Positions 11,058 through 21,743 are shown, numbered from the stretch's first letter. The stretch is DNA of 64,000 nt from Choristoneura fumiferana (GCF_025370935.1 NC_133483.1:3597068-3661067), one strand, 5' to 3'. The notes: generated by a model from the sequence alone, not told the origin. Made by a program: numbers and translations.

Positions 11058-11369
11058 ATCATCTCAGCTCCCTAGTACTAGTTTAAAGTATTATTCCATG
11101 TTACCAAATGTTATTCTGATTATAAGTATAAGGTATAAGTAAAGCCTATTTTTGGAATTGTGTATTTTATTTTATTTTATCACAATGAATAAAAGATTAT
11201 CAATATTCAGTGAGATCAGTGCCGTCAAAGTCGATTTACTGTGATTGAGTACAAATGGAAAATTGCCAATTTGAAGTTATACATCTGAGCAGAAAAAAAA
11301 ACAAAGAAAATTGTCCATCCTGATTATCGTTTAAAATTTAATTTAGTCCCACGGTAAATTTGGGTAGTA

Positions 11370-11432
11370 TTGAAAATACAAACAAATATGGATGCACAGA
11401 AAAACCAGAAAAATAAGACCAGCGCTGGTGGT
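11370..11432 (-). mobile_element. SINE fragment, tRNA-related family
   Basis: GAAAATACAAAC, GATGCACAGAAAAACCAG and GACCAGCGCTGG are the body words of the SINE family seen complete at 13482-13650. The tRNA-like head is missing. Copy 2 equivalent at about 38020-38085. Confidence 0.65.
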
Positions 11433-11568
11433 TTAAATAATACAAAAAGACTCCAAAAATCAATCTTAAATTTGAGAAGGTCCATACATTTTTTTTTAAA
11501 CTTATCATATTTTTTGCCAGAAAATGTAGTCAGTAATAGCCATAGCCAGCGCATCCAATCAATCCTTA

Positions 11569-11756
11569 AGCTGCGTTTCCACCAATAATGTGTTTTTCAT
11601 TAAGTAATAGAAACCCTTAATTTACCTCGCCTCGCACAGCACATCTCTTGTGGAAACAGCTGTGTGGAGCGAGGCGAGGTAAAAGAAGCGTTTCTATTGG
11701 GTGCTATTGGTTAATGAAAAACACATTCCTCGCATATTATTGGTGGAAACGCAGCT
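11569..11756. mobile_element. Palindromic MITE (AGCTGCGTTTCCACC)
   Basis: AGCTGCGTTTCCACCAATAA is mirrored by TTGGTGGAAACGCAGCT, giving a 188-bp hairpin-forming element just past the NSMCE2 gene. In copy 2 (38217-38379) the right end is deleted. Confidence 0.8.
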
Positions 11757-11803
11757 ATTATTTGAAACTCAAAGTACTTACATGAGTAAGAATAGAATAA
11801 ACA

Positions 11804-11989
11804 GTGCCCTTAGTGTAAGTTTTCGGTTACAAAATACGTCACGATCGCGTTAAAATCTCAATTTGTATGGAAACACGAACATCGCAATCGTTCCGCTAGA
11901 GGCGCTCTTCGTGTTTCCATATAAATTGAGATTTTAACGCGAACGCGATCGAGACGTATTTTGTAACCGAAAAATTACACTAAGGGCAC
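11804..11989. mobile_element. Palindromic MITE (GTGCCCTTAGTGTAA)
   Basis: GTGCCCTTAGTGTAA and TTACACTAAGGGCAC bound a 186-bp palindrome. Inner arms are CGGTTACAAAATACGT and ACGTATTTTGTAACCG. Only the right half survives in copy 2 (38427-38532). Confidence 0.85.
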
Positions 11990-12602
11990 AGAACCTAACT
12001 GACCCTTAACCCTTAAAAGGCAGAGGCGATTTAGCGACCACTTGCATTGATTTGGAAACTGAACCTTATTGCTTTCATAATATGTCACAATTTCCATTGT
12101 AATTATTGAAAATACGACTAGCTTTAAAAATACTCTTTGTATGCTCCAATAAATGGTGCCTTATAAAGGGTTAAACTCACTAGGTTAAGGTAAAAATTAA
12201 GTAATAAAATGAAACAACAAAGTAGCTTTAGAATGGTTTTATTTCAGCGAGAACTATTCTATAACAATGCATTTATGTTTAAACACATTACCAAGATCTG
12301 CAGATTGTTCTGAAGCGATATAATATACATTTTGGGATTGTTAAACCATTTATTTTGGTATTTTAATGAAGTAATCGTTCGATTTATTGAAATCTCGCAT
12401 TACAGTACCTATACTAGGGATGTTGGTCCGTTTAACTACAATAAAAGTGCATTATAACAAGAATAAAAACTTTCAACTATCAAACTATGTGAAGCTCACC
12501 TTATTTATAATTAAATTCTATATGTGAAACAATTATTTTTTACTATTCCAATATTTTCAAACATAGTTTTGTAATAAACTTGTTCAAGATTCTTTTGGGA
12601 TT
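11990..12602. other. Intergenic, no gene seen
   Basis: AT-rich single-copy-like sequence shared with copy 2 (38533-39145). No ORF, RNA gene or repeat structure that I can support. Confidence 0.6.
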
Positions 12603-12702
12603 NNNNNNNNNNNNNNNNNNNNNNNNNNNNNNNNNNNNNNNNNNNNNNNNNNNNNNNNNNNNNNNNNNNNNNNNNNNNNNNNNNNNNNNNNNNNNNNNNN
12701 NN
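12603..12702. other. Assembly gap, 100 N
   Basis: Exactly 100 N, a common placeholder for a scaffold join of unknown size. The duplicated block's copy 1 stops at its left edge; the sequence on the right has no relation to the continuation of copy 2 after 39145. Confidence 0.99.
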
Positions 12703-13045
12703 TTGACCCACTTTCATTGTAATCTCGTGACAATATAATAATCTGGTAGTGTCAGCGTGTTGGTTCAACCAGAATCGTCTCCGCAGGACGGAACTCCTCA
12801 ACAGGTAATGTCATCGACTTGAAAGGTATGGAAATGTAGTTTGGATGACACTGGAGTACAGTCAACAAAATGTATTAAAAGCGATATTTTTAACAAACCA
12901 CTTATATACCACAATACCAGCAGACGGTTTAAAGAAAAAACACATTCATATTCATTCTGTGTCAATACAGATGTTTTTCTGTCTTGGCTATCGTTTAGAT
13001 ATGTAATGTACTTAGTAACGAACCACGTCAAATGTATCAGATACC

Positions 13046-13170
13046 TATCGAAAATACAAACTGAGACATGGATGCACAGAAAACCAGAAAAAGAGACCAG
13101 CGCTGGAATCGAACCCAGGTCCTCAGCAATCCGTGCTGCGTGCTTAACCCTACACCACCGCTGGACAGGA
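13046..13170 (-). mobile_element. tRNA-related SINE, minus orientation (left arm of palindrome)
   Basis: On the minus strand this reads a tRNA-like head (TCCAGCGGTGGTGTAG type box A, then a GGTTCGATTCC box B) followed by GCGCTGGTCTCTTTTTCTGG and a body ending TTTGTATTTTCGATA. It pairs with the plus-strand copy at 13482. Confidence 0.75.
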
Positions 13171-13609
13171 ATTTAGACACGAATTTTTCCTATGCATACA
13201 TATCTCAGGTTGCTTATTTCTACTACGCTACTTATGCAGCAGCACTAGCGACATCTATGTTTTCGCTCTCATCGAGAGAACGTCACATTCTATCGGAACC
13301 AACCGCTCACCAGACAAGAGATGTCGCTACTAGCAATCAAATTATGATTGGTTATTTGGAGTCTTTTTGTATTTTTAATTTCAACTCCAAATTCTCCGTC
13401 GCTAGTGCTGCTGCATAAGTAGCGTAGTTGAAATAAAGCAACCTGAGATATGTATGCATAGGAAAAATTCGTGTCTAAATTCCTGTCCAGCGGTGGTGTA
13501 GGGGTTATAGCACGCAGCACGGATTGCTGAGGACCTGGGTTCGATTCCCAGCGCTGGTCTCTTTTTCTGGTTTTACTGTGCATCATGTCTCAGTTTGTAT
13601 TTTCGATAT
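13046..13609. repeat. Long inverted repeat of two SINE-containing arms
   Basis: Left arm 13046-13252 and right arm 13398-13609 are inverted copies over about 205 bp, with a spacer of about 145 bp. The homology extends beyond the SINE into shared flank (GCAGCAGCACTAGCGAC and its mirror), so it arose by inverted duplication of a SINE-bearing segment, not by two independent insertions. Confidence 0.8.
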
Positions 13610-13650
13610 GGTTTCACGGGATACCGTAAAAGTAACAATTTGGAGTTGAA
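13482..13650 (+). mobile_element. tRNA-related SINE, plus orientation
   Basis: Box-A-like GGTGGTGTAGGGG (near 13491) and box B GGTTCGATTCCCAGC (near 13538) lie about 35 bp apart, the spacing of an internal RNA polymerase III promoter. Body: TCTCTTTTTCTGG, then TTTGTATTTTCGATATGG, GATACCGTAAAAGTAAC, TTTGGAGTTGAAATAAAA. The best-preserved member of the family in the window. Confidence 0.75.
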
Positions 13651-13940
13651 ATAAAAATAACAAAAGACTCAAATAACCAATCATATCAGATACCTATCTG
13701 AAACAATAGCAGCGGCTTGGCGTCATAAGAACTCAATTCCTACAGGACTGCTTTTTTACTTGATGTCAGTGGTCACTCACAAATATGAAATAGACATAAA
13801 GCTTGTGTACCTACACTCCGATGAGTTACATGCGAAACATACCTAACTCACTCGCGCACTCTCCGGGTTCTGACAACTGAAATTTAGTTCAATTTGTATT
13901 CTAACTTTTTTTTCACGATGGCCAATTTTGTAATTGTTTG

Positions 13941-14138
13941 TTTGGAGTCTTTTTGTATTTTTTTTTTCAACTCCAAATTTGTTACTTTTACGGGTATCCC
14001 GTGAAACCATATCGAAAATACAAACTGAGACATGGATGCACAGAAAAACCAGAAAAAGAGACCAGCACTTGGAATCGAACCCAGGTCCTCAGCAATCCGT
14101 GCTGTGTGCTATAACCTCTACACCACTGCTGGACAGGA
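13941..14138 (-). mobile_element. tRNA-related SINE, third copy
   Basis: Minus-strand member with body (AGTCTTTTTGTATTTTT, ACGGGTATCCCGTGAAACC) and head (AATCGAACCCAGGTCC, CACCACTGCTGGACAGGA). A body-only fragment follows at 14309-14388 right next to the TIL pseudo-exon. Confidence 0.75.
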
Positions 14139-14308
14139 ATCTGCAGGAATGCATACATATCTCAGGTTGCTTATTTCTACTATGCTACTTAAGCAGCAGC
14201 ACTAGCGACATCTATGTTGCGTTGACAGACGTCACATTCTTTCGGAACCAACCGCTCACCCAGACAAGAGATGTCGCTACTAAGCAATCAAATTATGATT
14301 GTTTGTTA

Positions 14309-14388
14309 AGAGTCTTTTTGTATTTTTTATTTCAACTCCAAATTTGTTAGTTTTACGGGTATCCCGTGAAACCATATCGAAAATACCA
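14309..14388 (-). mobile_element. SINE body fragment
   Basis: GAGTCTTTTTGTATTTTT through ACGGGTATCCCGTGAAACC to ATCGAAAATACC, lacking the tRNA-like head; it ends 15 bp before the TIL pseudo-exon acceptor. Confidence 0.65.
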
Positions 14389-14403
14389 ATTTTGTATTTG
14401 CAG

Positions 14404-14597
14404 CATGCGACGCAGACGAGACAAAGGACTACTGCCCAATCGACTGCCCATCAGATTATTGCCCTAAAACGGAGCCCAAGTCGGAGTCTTGTCCCACACC
14501 TAGCCCGTGTCCAAAACCCCAATGTAAATTGCCGAATCAAACTACCGTGGCGCTGAAATGGAACATGCATACTGTTTTAAGTTCGATAGAATCTTAA
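14404..14597 (+). pseudogene. Broken TIL-domain exon
   Basis: After a TTTGTATTTGCAG acceptor, in the same phase as the intact TIL exons, the plus strand reads CDADETKDYCPIDCPSDYC, then SCPTPSPCPKPQCK. That is a TIL cysteine spacing resembling insect inducible metalloproteinase/serine protease inhibitors. After QCK the expected C-x...C tail appears only in shifted frames: single-base changes near 14530-14570 break it, and the open frame ends at a stop at 14597. No splice donor follows. It is therefore a decayed exon of a former inhibitor, next to SINE debris, and supports a once larger TIL cluster. Confidence 0.6.
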
Positions 14598-14880
14598 ATG
14601 TAGTTGTATTAAATGAAACTGTAATAATTATACTGAAATACTATATTGAAGATAGAAATATACAGAATAAGTGACTTAAATAACAATGTGTTACTATGAC
14701 GTCGAAATTAGAAAATTAAAAGTAAAATATTGTCTTTGACATATTCCGGGGCCCAAATGTAAAAACCCCATTCACATTTAACTTAACTATAGCCAACTAC
14801 ACCTTTACTAAATTAAACATAATGTATATAAACCGCATGAAGCTAGTGGGAACATACATAACAAACTAAAAAACCTTATT
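14598..14880. other. Spacer between TIL pseudo-exon and BEL/Pao element
   Basis: AT-rich, no ORF. It should hold the 3' LTR of the minus-strand BEL/Pao element, but I find no repeat of it beyond 19863, so no LTR can be called. Confidence 0.5.
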
Positions 14881-15983
14881 CTATTGGTAAAATAACAATT
14901 TAGATACTGCACGAGAATGCAGTTTGCCATCGGAAGTCTGCACCTCAACTACCCTCACAATATCGTCATTGCCGCTATGGATTTTTACTATTCTACCCAT
15001 GGGCCAGTGAAGAGGAGGGGTGTTAGAATTAACTAATAGTACTAATAAACCTTCCTTGAGATTGGGCAATATTTTTTGCCATTTGGTACGTTGATTAAGC
15101 GATGAAAGATAGTCTCTAGACCACGCTTTCCAGAAATGTTGCCTAGTTTGTTCACAATATCTCCAAAGACGTAGTCTATTAGCTGGGATTTCAGTCAAAT
15201 CAGATTGAGGAATTGAAGTCAAAGGACAGCCTATAAGAAAATGTCCTGGAGTTAGACACGAAAAGTTCGTAATATCTTGATTAGAAATTGAAAGCAATGG
15301 GCGTGAATTTAAAATACCTTCTATTTCAATCATTATACTATTGAATATAATACTATTATGTAATTTATAAAGTTCTCTGAATTGGTTATTAGCACCTTTA
15401 AACGTTGGCGCATTATCGCAATAAATATGAGATGATATTCCTCTACGAGATGTGAATCTTTTGAATGCAGCTATAAATGATTCAGTAGACAAGTCTGATA
15501 CAACCTCGATATGGTTAGCTTCAGTAATAAAGCAAACAAATATTGCAACATATCCTTTAGTAACAACGCTATTCCGTTTAGAAGATTGCTTGATATCGAA
15601 AGGACCACAATAGTCAATGCCAGTCCTTTCAAATGGACGCGCAGGATTAACACGATCACTAGGCAAAGAACCCATAAGTTGTTTTGAGGTTTCAGCCTTA
15701 TGCCTACAACAAACAACACATTTGTGTATCACAGTTTTGATCTCTCTGACAGCATTTATAATATAATATTTTGCTGTAAGTTACTTAAGACCATTTTTAA
15801 ACCAGCATGCATTAAAGCCAAATGTTCTTGTTTAATGACAAGTGTAGTTATATGGCAATGCTTTGGTAAAATAATTGGAAATTTCTTAGAAAAAGTTATA
15901 TCAGCGTTGCTTAATCTGCCACCCACACGAAGGATACCAATGGAATCAATAAATGGATGAAGAGATTTTAAGCAAGATTTCAA
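14881..15983 (-). pseudogene. BEL/Pao integrase fragments
   Basis: Frame 15756-15983 holds the zinc-binding N-terminus (LPKHCHITTLVIKQEHL). Frame 14881-15732 holds the core: GIDYCGP (first Asp), IYCDNAPTFKG (second Asp), then jumps to EIEGILNSRPLL (Glu). The usual stretch between Asp and Glu is missing, an internal deletion. The C-terminal part has the BEL-type LWRYCEQTRQHFWKAWSRDY segment. Confidence 0.85.
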
Positions 15984-17677
15984 AGTATTGTTTTTTTTAT
16001 TAATTTTAAGTCTTCTGAAAAATAATGGAACTGGATACCCTTTACTATAGCATTAAATGCTGTCTTAAACTCTTTTAAAGAAATTTCTCCCTTTTCAATT
16101 ACATTTCCTTTGCTTCTATTTATAAAACGTAACATATAGGACATGACCCGTATAGTCTTAAAAAGACAGGAATAGTTTTCAAAAATGGAACAGATAGACT
16201 CATTATTCGTAGTTGTATGACACAAATTCTGAAGAGAAACATTGCAGACCGGCAAAGGTATTTCCACCTCAGACAAATAAAAATTATAGTCCGAACATTC
16301 GAATAAATAATCAGGTCCATGCTCCCATAGTGTGTTATTTACAATTTCGAGAGGATCGGCCCCCCTTGAAATTATATCAGCAGGATTTAAAGTACTAGGT
16401 GTGAAGTGCCACTGCATGGTTTTTGTTAAAGTATTAATAGCTTGAACACGATTGCCTATATAAGCAGGGACCTTTACAGGTGATGTTGCCATCCAGGCAA
16501 GTACAATTTTTGAGTCGCAAAAAAGATGCACATTATGAATATCAATGATAGCTGACACGTGTGAAACCAGCTTAGCTAAAATAAGTGCGCCATTTAATTC
16601 CAACTTAGGAATTGTCAGTTTTGAATCAATTCCAGCCAGTCTAGACTTGGAACAAAGCAGGTGAACGTGATAACGACCTTCAACCTTAACTTTTATGTAA
16701 ATACAGCAGCCGTAGCCTGTAACGGATGCATCACAATACCCAATAAGCTGAATGTCCTCAGCTTCCGCTAATTGAACATATCGTGGTATTCTTATCATTG
16801 GCATATTTATTAAATTTGTATAAAATTCTTTCCAGATTTCAGCTAATGTCTCAGGTAAAGGTAAATCCCAATCTAAATTTTGTTTCCAAATCTCCTGCAG
16901 TATAATCTTTGCTTTCATAGTGACAGGACCTGCGAAACCCATAGGATCAAATAATCTGCTAATAGAACTTAAGACATTCCGTTTTGTGGCAAGTTGATTA
17001 GGGGTGGTTATTCCGCGACCGCTCAACTGGAATACATCATCTCGTGCATCATATGATAATCCCAAAATCTTAACCAACAATTTATCCTGATCTAAATCCT
17101 TGCAGCTGAATCCTAGACTTTCCTGAGGGATATCTTTGAGCAATTGTGAACAATTTGAAACCCATTTATGAAGTTTAAAATTTGCATGTTTCATGATGGA
17201 ATTAAGCTCATTTTTTAGCTGAATAACTCCTTGAAGAGTATTACTACCTGCCTGAATATCATCAACATAAGAAGTGTTTATAATGGCTGCACTTGCTAGT
17301 GGGTATTCTTTTTCATATTTTTGTGCTAAGTCAATAAGACATCTGGTGGCGAGAAACGACGAACTAGTTAAACCATACGTCACGGTTTGTAATTGCAAGA
17401 CCTTCATTATTCCATCTTCACGCCATAAAATATTTTGAAGACATCTATGATCAGGATGAATTCGAATCATTCTATACATGTGACGAATGTCGCATTGGAT
17501 AGTGTACTTATAAGTACGAAATAAAAGCAATATCTCAAAAAGAGACCTTTGAACTACAGGGCCTTTGCACATTAGATCGTTGATACTATACCCATTTTTA
17601 GTTTTAGCGCTGCCATCAAAGACGGTCCTAAGCTTGTTCGTTAGCCTATCAGGACGTAATATTGCATGGTGTGGCAA
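15980..17677 (-). pseudogene. BEL/Pao reverse transcriptase and RNase H fragment
   Basis: The longest open piece, 565 residues. RT motif A is near residue 63 (QCDIRHMY) and the catalytic YVDD is at 137-140. An RNase-H-like segment starts at about 314 (YCDASVTGYG) and continues with LFCDSKIVLAWM. The N-terminus of RT is cut off by a frameshift at about 17700. Confidence 0.9.
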
Positions 17678-17741
17678 GAAATATAAAGGTTGATCCTTGG
17701 ATTACAGGTTTTTGGATCAATTATTTTTGCGTGACCTAGCT

Positions 17742-18824
17742 CTAGGTACTCGTGAATGAATTTTTGTACAAATCATGGTAAACTGGATCTTTGCTGAATC
17801 GTTTTTCTATACTATATAATCTTTGTAAGGAAATAGCGTACGAATTGGAAGGATTTATATCCTGTAAGTCTACTTTCAATGGGATCTTGACCTCGTATGT
17901 ATTATTTTCTATTGAAACTGATTCTTTAAATACTTTTTCGCTGTATTCATGTTCTGTAAAAGATTCATGAAATAAATCGGGAACTTTTTCAGCTTCCAAA
18001 ATTTGGTTACGCATTGATCAAGATCAGGAGTAAGTGCTGTGTGCATTGTAACAGTGTTGACAGTTGTATAACCGGTAGACGAAATAATATATCCAAGTTG
18101 AGTATTTAGCAATATGGGATCCGTAGGTCCACCTTCTATTTTTCCATCCTGTATAATTTTGAAAAATACGTCACTGGCAAGGAGTAGCGATATTTCCCCT
18201 GGAATGTGGAAGTCATTATCAGCCAAAGAAATATTCTTTGGAATAATAAGCTAGATAAATCTATTTGTTTTTGGGGTAATTTGGATGTAATTGTGTCTAT
18301 TATAGAACAAGTAGTTGTTAATTTAAAATCATTTTGAATCAGAGATTGTAGAGTCACATTAATTCCTTTTTTTGTACTATTTTTGCAATTATTGCCTAAT
18401 GTGCCTATATTTTTAGGTAAGTCGAATTGCGGCAACCCTAATCGACTCGCCAAAGATTTAGTACAAAAGACGTTTGACTTCCGCAGTCCAAGAGCGCCCG
18501 CACGACAATTTTTCTATTGTTTGCATCGGTTACTACTACTTTTGCGGTAGGTAGTAATATGCACTCACCTGTAGTTTGCATAGTGTGATGATTTTTTACC
18601 TGGCTTTCACGTTCACCTTCCTTTGGTCCAGGTGCTGTAGATCCAGTCAGGTCGGGCTTATTCCCCACGTGTATCATTGTATTATGAGCGCTGGAACCGC
18701 AAATGAAACACTTAAATTCGTACCTACACGGCAGCGCATGAGAGTTTAAACATACTCTACACATATTGTTATTAGTTATATACATATTCCTTTTTCTGCG
18801 CTTAAAGCAATAAATTGAGGACAT
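17742..18824 (-). pseudogene. BEL/Pao zinc-knuckle and protease fragments
   Basis: Frames 18438-18824, 18136-18453, 17909-18226 and 17742-18014. The first contains the knuckle CFICGSSAHNTMIH and the retropepsin-like ALLDCGSQTSFV (D-C-G-S active site). The later ones carry the rest of the pao peptidase and the linker to RT. At least three frameshifts. Confidence 0.8.
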
Positions 18825-19863
18825 TTGTATAATTTATGCTCCTTTGAACACATTGAACATTCATTTTTACTGTAATCATTGTATGAAAAACTTACGTTTG
18901 TAGCGAATTTAACACCATTTTCAAACTTGTTATTCATTGGACTAGCTTCTAGAGCAGCAGCACGTTTCTCTAGAAAGCTTAACAATTCATCATTGGTTAC
19001 GAAGGCTGTAGCAACCCGGTCAGAATGGAACAACCTTGCTGTAAATGAGTCTACTTTTCGTAACAGAATGCACGTCAGCAATGAGTTCCACTCATCAACA
19101 GGTTGTTTGTAATTTTTAAGCGATGTAATGTGCTGTCTTACACTGGCTACAAAATTTCTTAATTCCGAGGCGGTGCCTCGTTGTATTGCTGGCAAATCCA
19201 GTAAACTTGTGACATGACTATTGACTAATAATGGTGGGTTATTATATCTTTTTTGAAGTAAATCGATAGCGGATGCGTATGACTCACCAATTATTGGCAA
19301 ACTATCAATAAGTTGCAACGGTTCTCCTTTAAGAATTTTTTCAAGTAACACAGTCTTTGAATGTTACTTAACCCTAGATTGTTATGGACCACAGCGGTAA
19401 ACATTTCGTAGAAAGGCTTGTAGCTAGAAATACATTTGCCATCGAAAACAGGTACATCCAGCAGCGGAAGATGTGCTTGATGAGTAACTGGAATGCTGAC
19501 TCCGGGGTCTTGAGCAAGAGATTTTTTCTTTAACTCGATCAGGGCAATTAATTGAAGGTATCTCTCTTCAATTTCTCCTTCGTCGCAGTCGTTTTCGTCG
19601 CTTAGAAGCTGTAAGCTTACTGAAATTTCTTGGTATTTTGCGTACGTTTCCTTTAAATTGTGTTTACGTGCGCCTAGGTCTTCAATTGTGAATATTTTGT
19701 CAGTATTCAAATAATTCTCAAGACGTGTTATAGAAGCTTTGCACTGGCCTCTAGCCGCGATCCATCTTTTACGCTCGGCTTCAGACATATTGATAACTGA
19801 ATACGCAGTATTATATTCCACTTCAGATTGGGCACTATAATAGTCCGATTCAGAATCACTCAC
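18776..19863 (-). pseudogene. BEL/Pao gag fragments
   Basis: Two overlapping frames: 19291-19863, starting MSDSESDYYSAQSEVEYN, and 18776-19351. Joined by homology they make a DUF1759-like gag with VPVFDGKCISSYKPFYEMF and SLLDLPAIQRGTASELRNF. A frameshift near 19345 separates them. Confidence 0.85.
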
Positions 19864-20038
19864 GGAAGTCGAGGATAGACTTATGATGAATTGTCACTAT
19901 CGAATCCAAAAGAAAGTGAAAATGGCTGAGCCAACGGGGATTTTTTTAAATGTCACGAATAAAATCACTTCATGACACCTGAAATTATGTAAAATGCACT
20001 ATTGGTTCGTAATGTACGGTTTCGGCACCATGTTTAAT

Positions 20039-20149
20039 GGATTTGCCAGCAATACAACGAGGCACCGCCTCGGAATTAAAAATTTTGTAGCCAGTGTAAG
20101 ACAGCACATTACATCGCTTAAAAAATTACAAACAACCTGTTGATGATAC
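20039..20149 (+). repeat. Inverted piece of the neighbouring BEL/Pao gag
   Basis: This 110-bp plus-strand segment (GGATTTGCCAGCAATACAAC and onwards) is the reverse complement of 19095-19204 in gag with a few indels. It is either a remnant of a second element in the opposite orientation or a local inverted duplication. Confidence 0.85.
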
Positions 20150-20171
20150 ACTAGAGATTGCCTATAGTACC

Positions 20172-20755
20172 CTTTTTTTTTTTTTCCGGGAGATAATGCA
20201 ATTACGCATTCCGCCCGGCTGGGGGACCGGGACGGATATGTGGGACTCCCGGAGCAGAAGACCTGGCCTACCCACTAAAAACTCCCCGGATTTCCGCCTC
20301 GCCACATAGCGGCAGGGCCACAGGAACGCGTGTGGCTTACCTTCTGCGACCCTGCCAGCGGCTGTCGCCGTTAGCGACCCAACTCCGAAAACGCGCCATG
20401 ATGGTAGGGCGAGTCTTCTTCTCCTCTGCCTCCGTCCCGTGCTTTGTGTGGCGAACTCCCCCGAGTCCACCACTGGAGGCTGGGCGTCAGGAGGGCAACG
20501 CCCCGCGGTGGATCAGAAGGCTGGCTCCACCGCCAACCTCACCTTGGTCGCCGTCATTGCGGCAGTATTCGGCCTGCGAAGGCACGTCGCCGCGACCTGG
20601 TCTCCCTTCGGCGTTGCGGAAGCGAGTTGACGTCGTCCTCCCGCTCCCGCTCCGCCGTCTCCTTCTGCGACATTATATCATCGGCAAACACACAAAATGC
20701 CGCCCAGGCCTCTTCGCTTTCTGCCATTTTTTCAATAAGGGCCGGAAGCGACAGG
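20172..20755 (-). mobile_element. 5'-truncated non-LTR retrotransposon, R1-like
   Basis: The minus strand ends in a poly(A) run (T-run at 20173-20185 on plus) after a GC-rich 3' region. Further upstream it reads MAESEEAWAAFCVFADDIM, then QKETAERERE and RRRETRSRRRAFAGRILPQ with a stop. I associate this ending with the C-terminus of R1-clade ORF2, but that is recall, not a search. GC content is clearly higher than in the surroundings. Confidence 0.5.
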
Positions 20756-20945
20756 TTTCCTCCAATAATTGCCGTAAGTACCTACCAACCTCGAATCTAT
20801 AAACAATGTACTATCTGCTGTTGTATTGTCTATGTAATGCTACTAACAAATAAGATGGTAGGTGAGGTTCTATACAGAAATAGTGGAACTAAAACAATAA
20901 GTGACGATCGGTTAAAAAAAAGGGATCTCCTCGCGACTCACTCAA

Positions 20946-21047
20946 CATTCATCTCGGCCTACATATACGTCGCACTGCAAGACCTCCTCTCCGAAATAGA
21001 GGGCGTACAGCGTAGTTCCCACGCGGACTCAGTGCGGATTAGGGACC
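20946..21047 (+). repeat. LINE 3'-end remnant (CGGCCTACATATACGTCGCACTG)
   Basis: A degenerate version of the CAGCCTATATACGTCCCACT motif also found at 40528 and 56236, including GTAGTTCCCACGCGG. Confidence 0.6.
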
Positions 21048-21136
21048 TTTACACGTTACCACATAAACATCATCTGATCTCCTGCTGAAAATACACCACC
21101 TGCTGTGATTTAGCCTTTACTTCTTTCTGTAAAAAA

Positions 21137-21280
21137 GGTTGCCAGCAAGAGATCACTCTTAAGCGATAAGCTCGCCTATTTGCTTATACCTTATTTTTTT
21201 TCTCTGTGCACCTGTTTCTGTATCGCTTACCTACTATTTGTGGTGTATATAAGTACAATAAAGAGTCATTCATTGTATAT
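21137..21280 (+). repeat. LINE 3'-UTR remnant
   Basis: GTTGCCAGCAAGAGATCACT, CTTAAGCGATAAGCTCGCC and ACAATAAAGAGTCATTCATT have the layout of a retrotransposon 3' end with its own poly(A) signal. An antisense relative lies at 55310-55440. Confidence 0.55.
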
Positions 21281-21388
21281 TATTAATTGTATTGTATTCA
21301 GTTTCTTCGCAGATGTGTGCAGGTTTCCTCATGTTTTTCTTCATCGTAAATTTCAAATGTATTTTTGTACGTAATTGAAACACACAAA

Positions 21389-21570
21389 GAGTGGTGGCGG
21401 GGCGGTGCGGCGCGGCGCGGAGGCGGTACCGGTTGTATTATTCGAGCTAACATGAAAGAGGGCACACAATAACCGCGTGGGAAATAAGCGTGGCACGGTT
21501 TTGCCCTCTTTCACGTTAGCTCGAATATTACAACCGGTACCGCCTCCGCGCCGCGCACAGACCACTCCTC
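21389..21570. mobile_element. GC-rich palindromic MITE
   Basis: GAGGCGGTACCGGTTGTA then TTCGAGCTAAC and GAAAGAGGGCA is mirrored by TGCCCTCTTTC, GTTAGCTCGAA and TACAACCGGTACCGCCTC. GC-rich outer arms (GGCGCGGCGC) extend the hairpin. Confidence 0.8.
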
Positions 21571-21611
21571 AACTAACGTTGCCGCGCCGCACCGCTCCAC
21601 TGCTGGCGTCA

Positions 21612-21743
21612 GCAGGGCTACTACGAAACTCGAAACTCGAAGTTCGTATCGTACCGTCCCTCTCGCTCTCGTAATTTATGGCATAAGTGTCAGAGGGACC
21701 GCACGACACGAACTTCGAGTTTCGTGTTTCGTAATAGCTCTGC
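21612..21743. mobile_element. Palindromic MITE, family B, with 8-bp target duplication
   Basis: GCAGGGCTACTACGAAACTC to CGTAATAGCTCTGC, 132 bp, flanked on both sides by TGGCGTCA (21604-21611 and 21744-21751). An 8-bp target duplication with a CAGGGC-like end points to hAT transposase. Confidence 0.85.

Larger units (their letters stand above)
1..12602. repeat. Duplicated block, copy 1 (runs up to the N gap)
   Basis: The whole stretch is repeated in the same order and orientation at 26576-39145. It carries a TIL inhibitor, DARS2 and NSMCE2. Coding parts are nearly identical: I counted 5 amino-acid replacements in 630 residues of DARS2, and noticed only one synonymous change in NSMCE2. Non-coding parts differ by transposon presence or absence, an inversion and many small indels. 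Copy 1 is cut on the left by the window edge and on the right by the N gap, so its true ends are not visible. Two allelic haplotigs placed in tandem, or a recent duplication, would both fit; the gap favours the first. Confidence 0.95.
14881..19863 (-). mobile_element. BEL/Pao LTR retrotransposon, frameshifted relic
   Basis: In minus-strand order the domains are: gag (DUF1759-like, 19863-18776), zinc knuckle and aspartic protease (18824-17742), reverse transcriptase and RNase H (17677-15980), and integrase with its zinc finger (15983-14881). This order and the pao-type protease and RT are those of BEL/Pao. The polyprotein is broken into at least nine overlapping frames, and the integrase has lost sequence between its second Asp and Glu. 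No flanking LTR pair could be found. It cannot be autonomous. It sits between TIL-domain exons and may have disrupted an ancestral gene there. Confidence 0.9.

Noticed and set aside
13482..13560. tRNA gene
   Set aside because: Boxes A and B are present but no cloverleaf could be fitted, the sequence is repeated several times and continues into a SINE body.
14598..20038. LTR pair around BEL/Pao
   Set aside because: I compared both flanks by eye and found no direct repeat; only the inverted gag piece matches.
20332..21088. Plus-strand ORFs of 156 and 214 aa
   Set aside because: They lie antisense to an R1-like LINE fragment and run into LINE tails; no family features.
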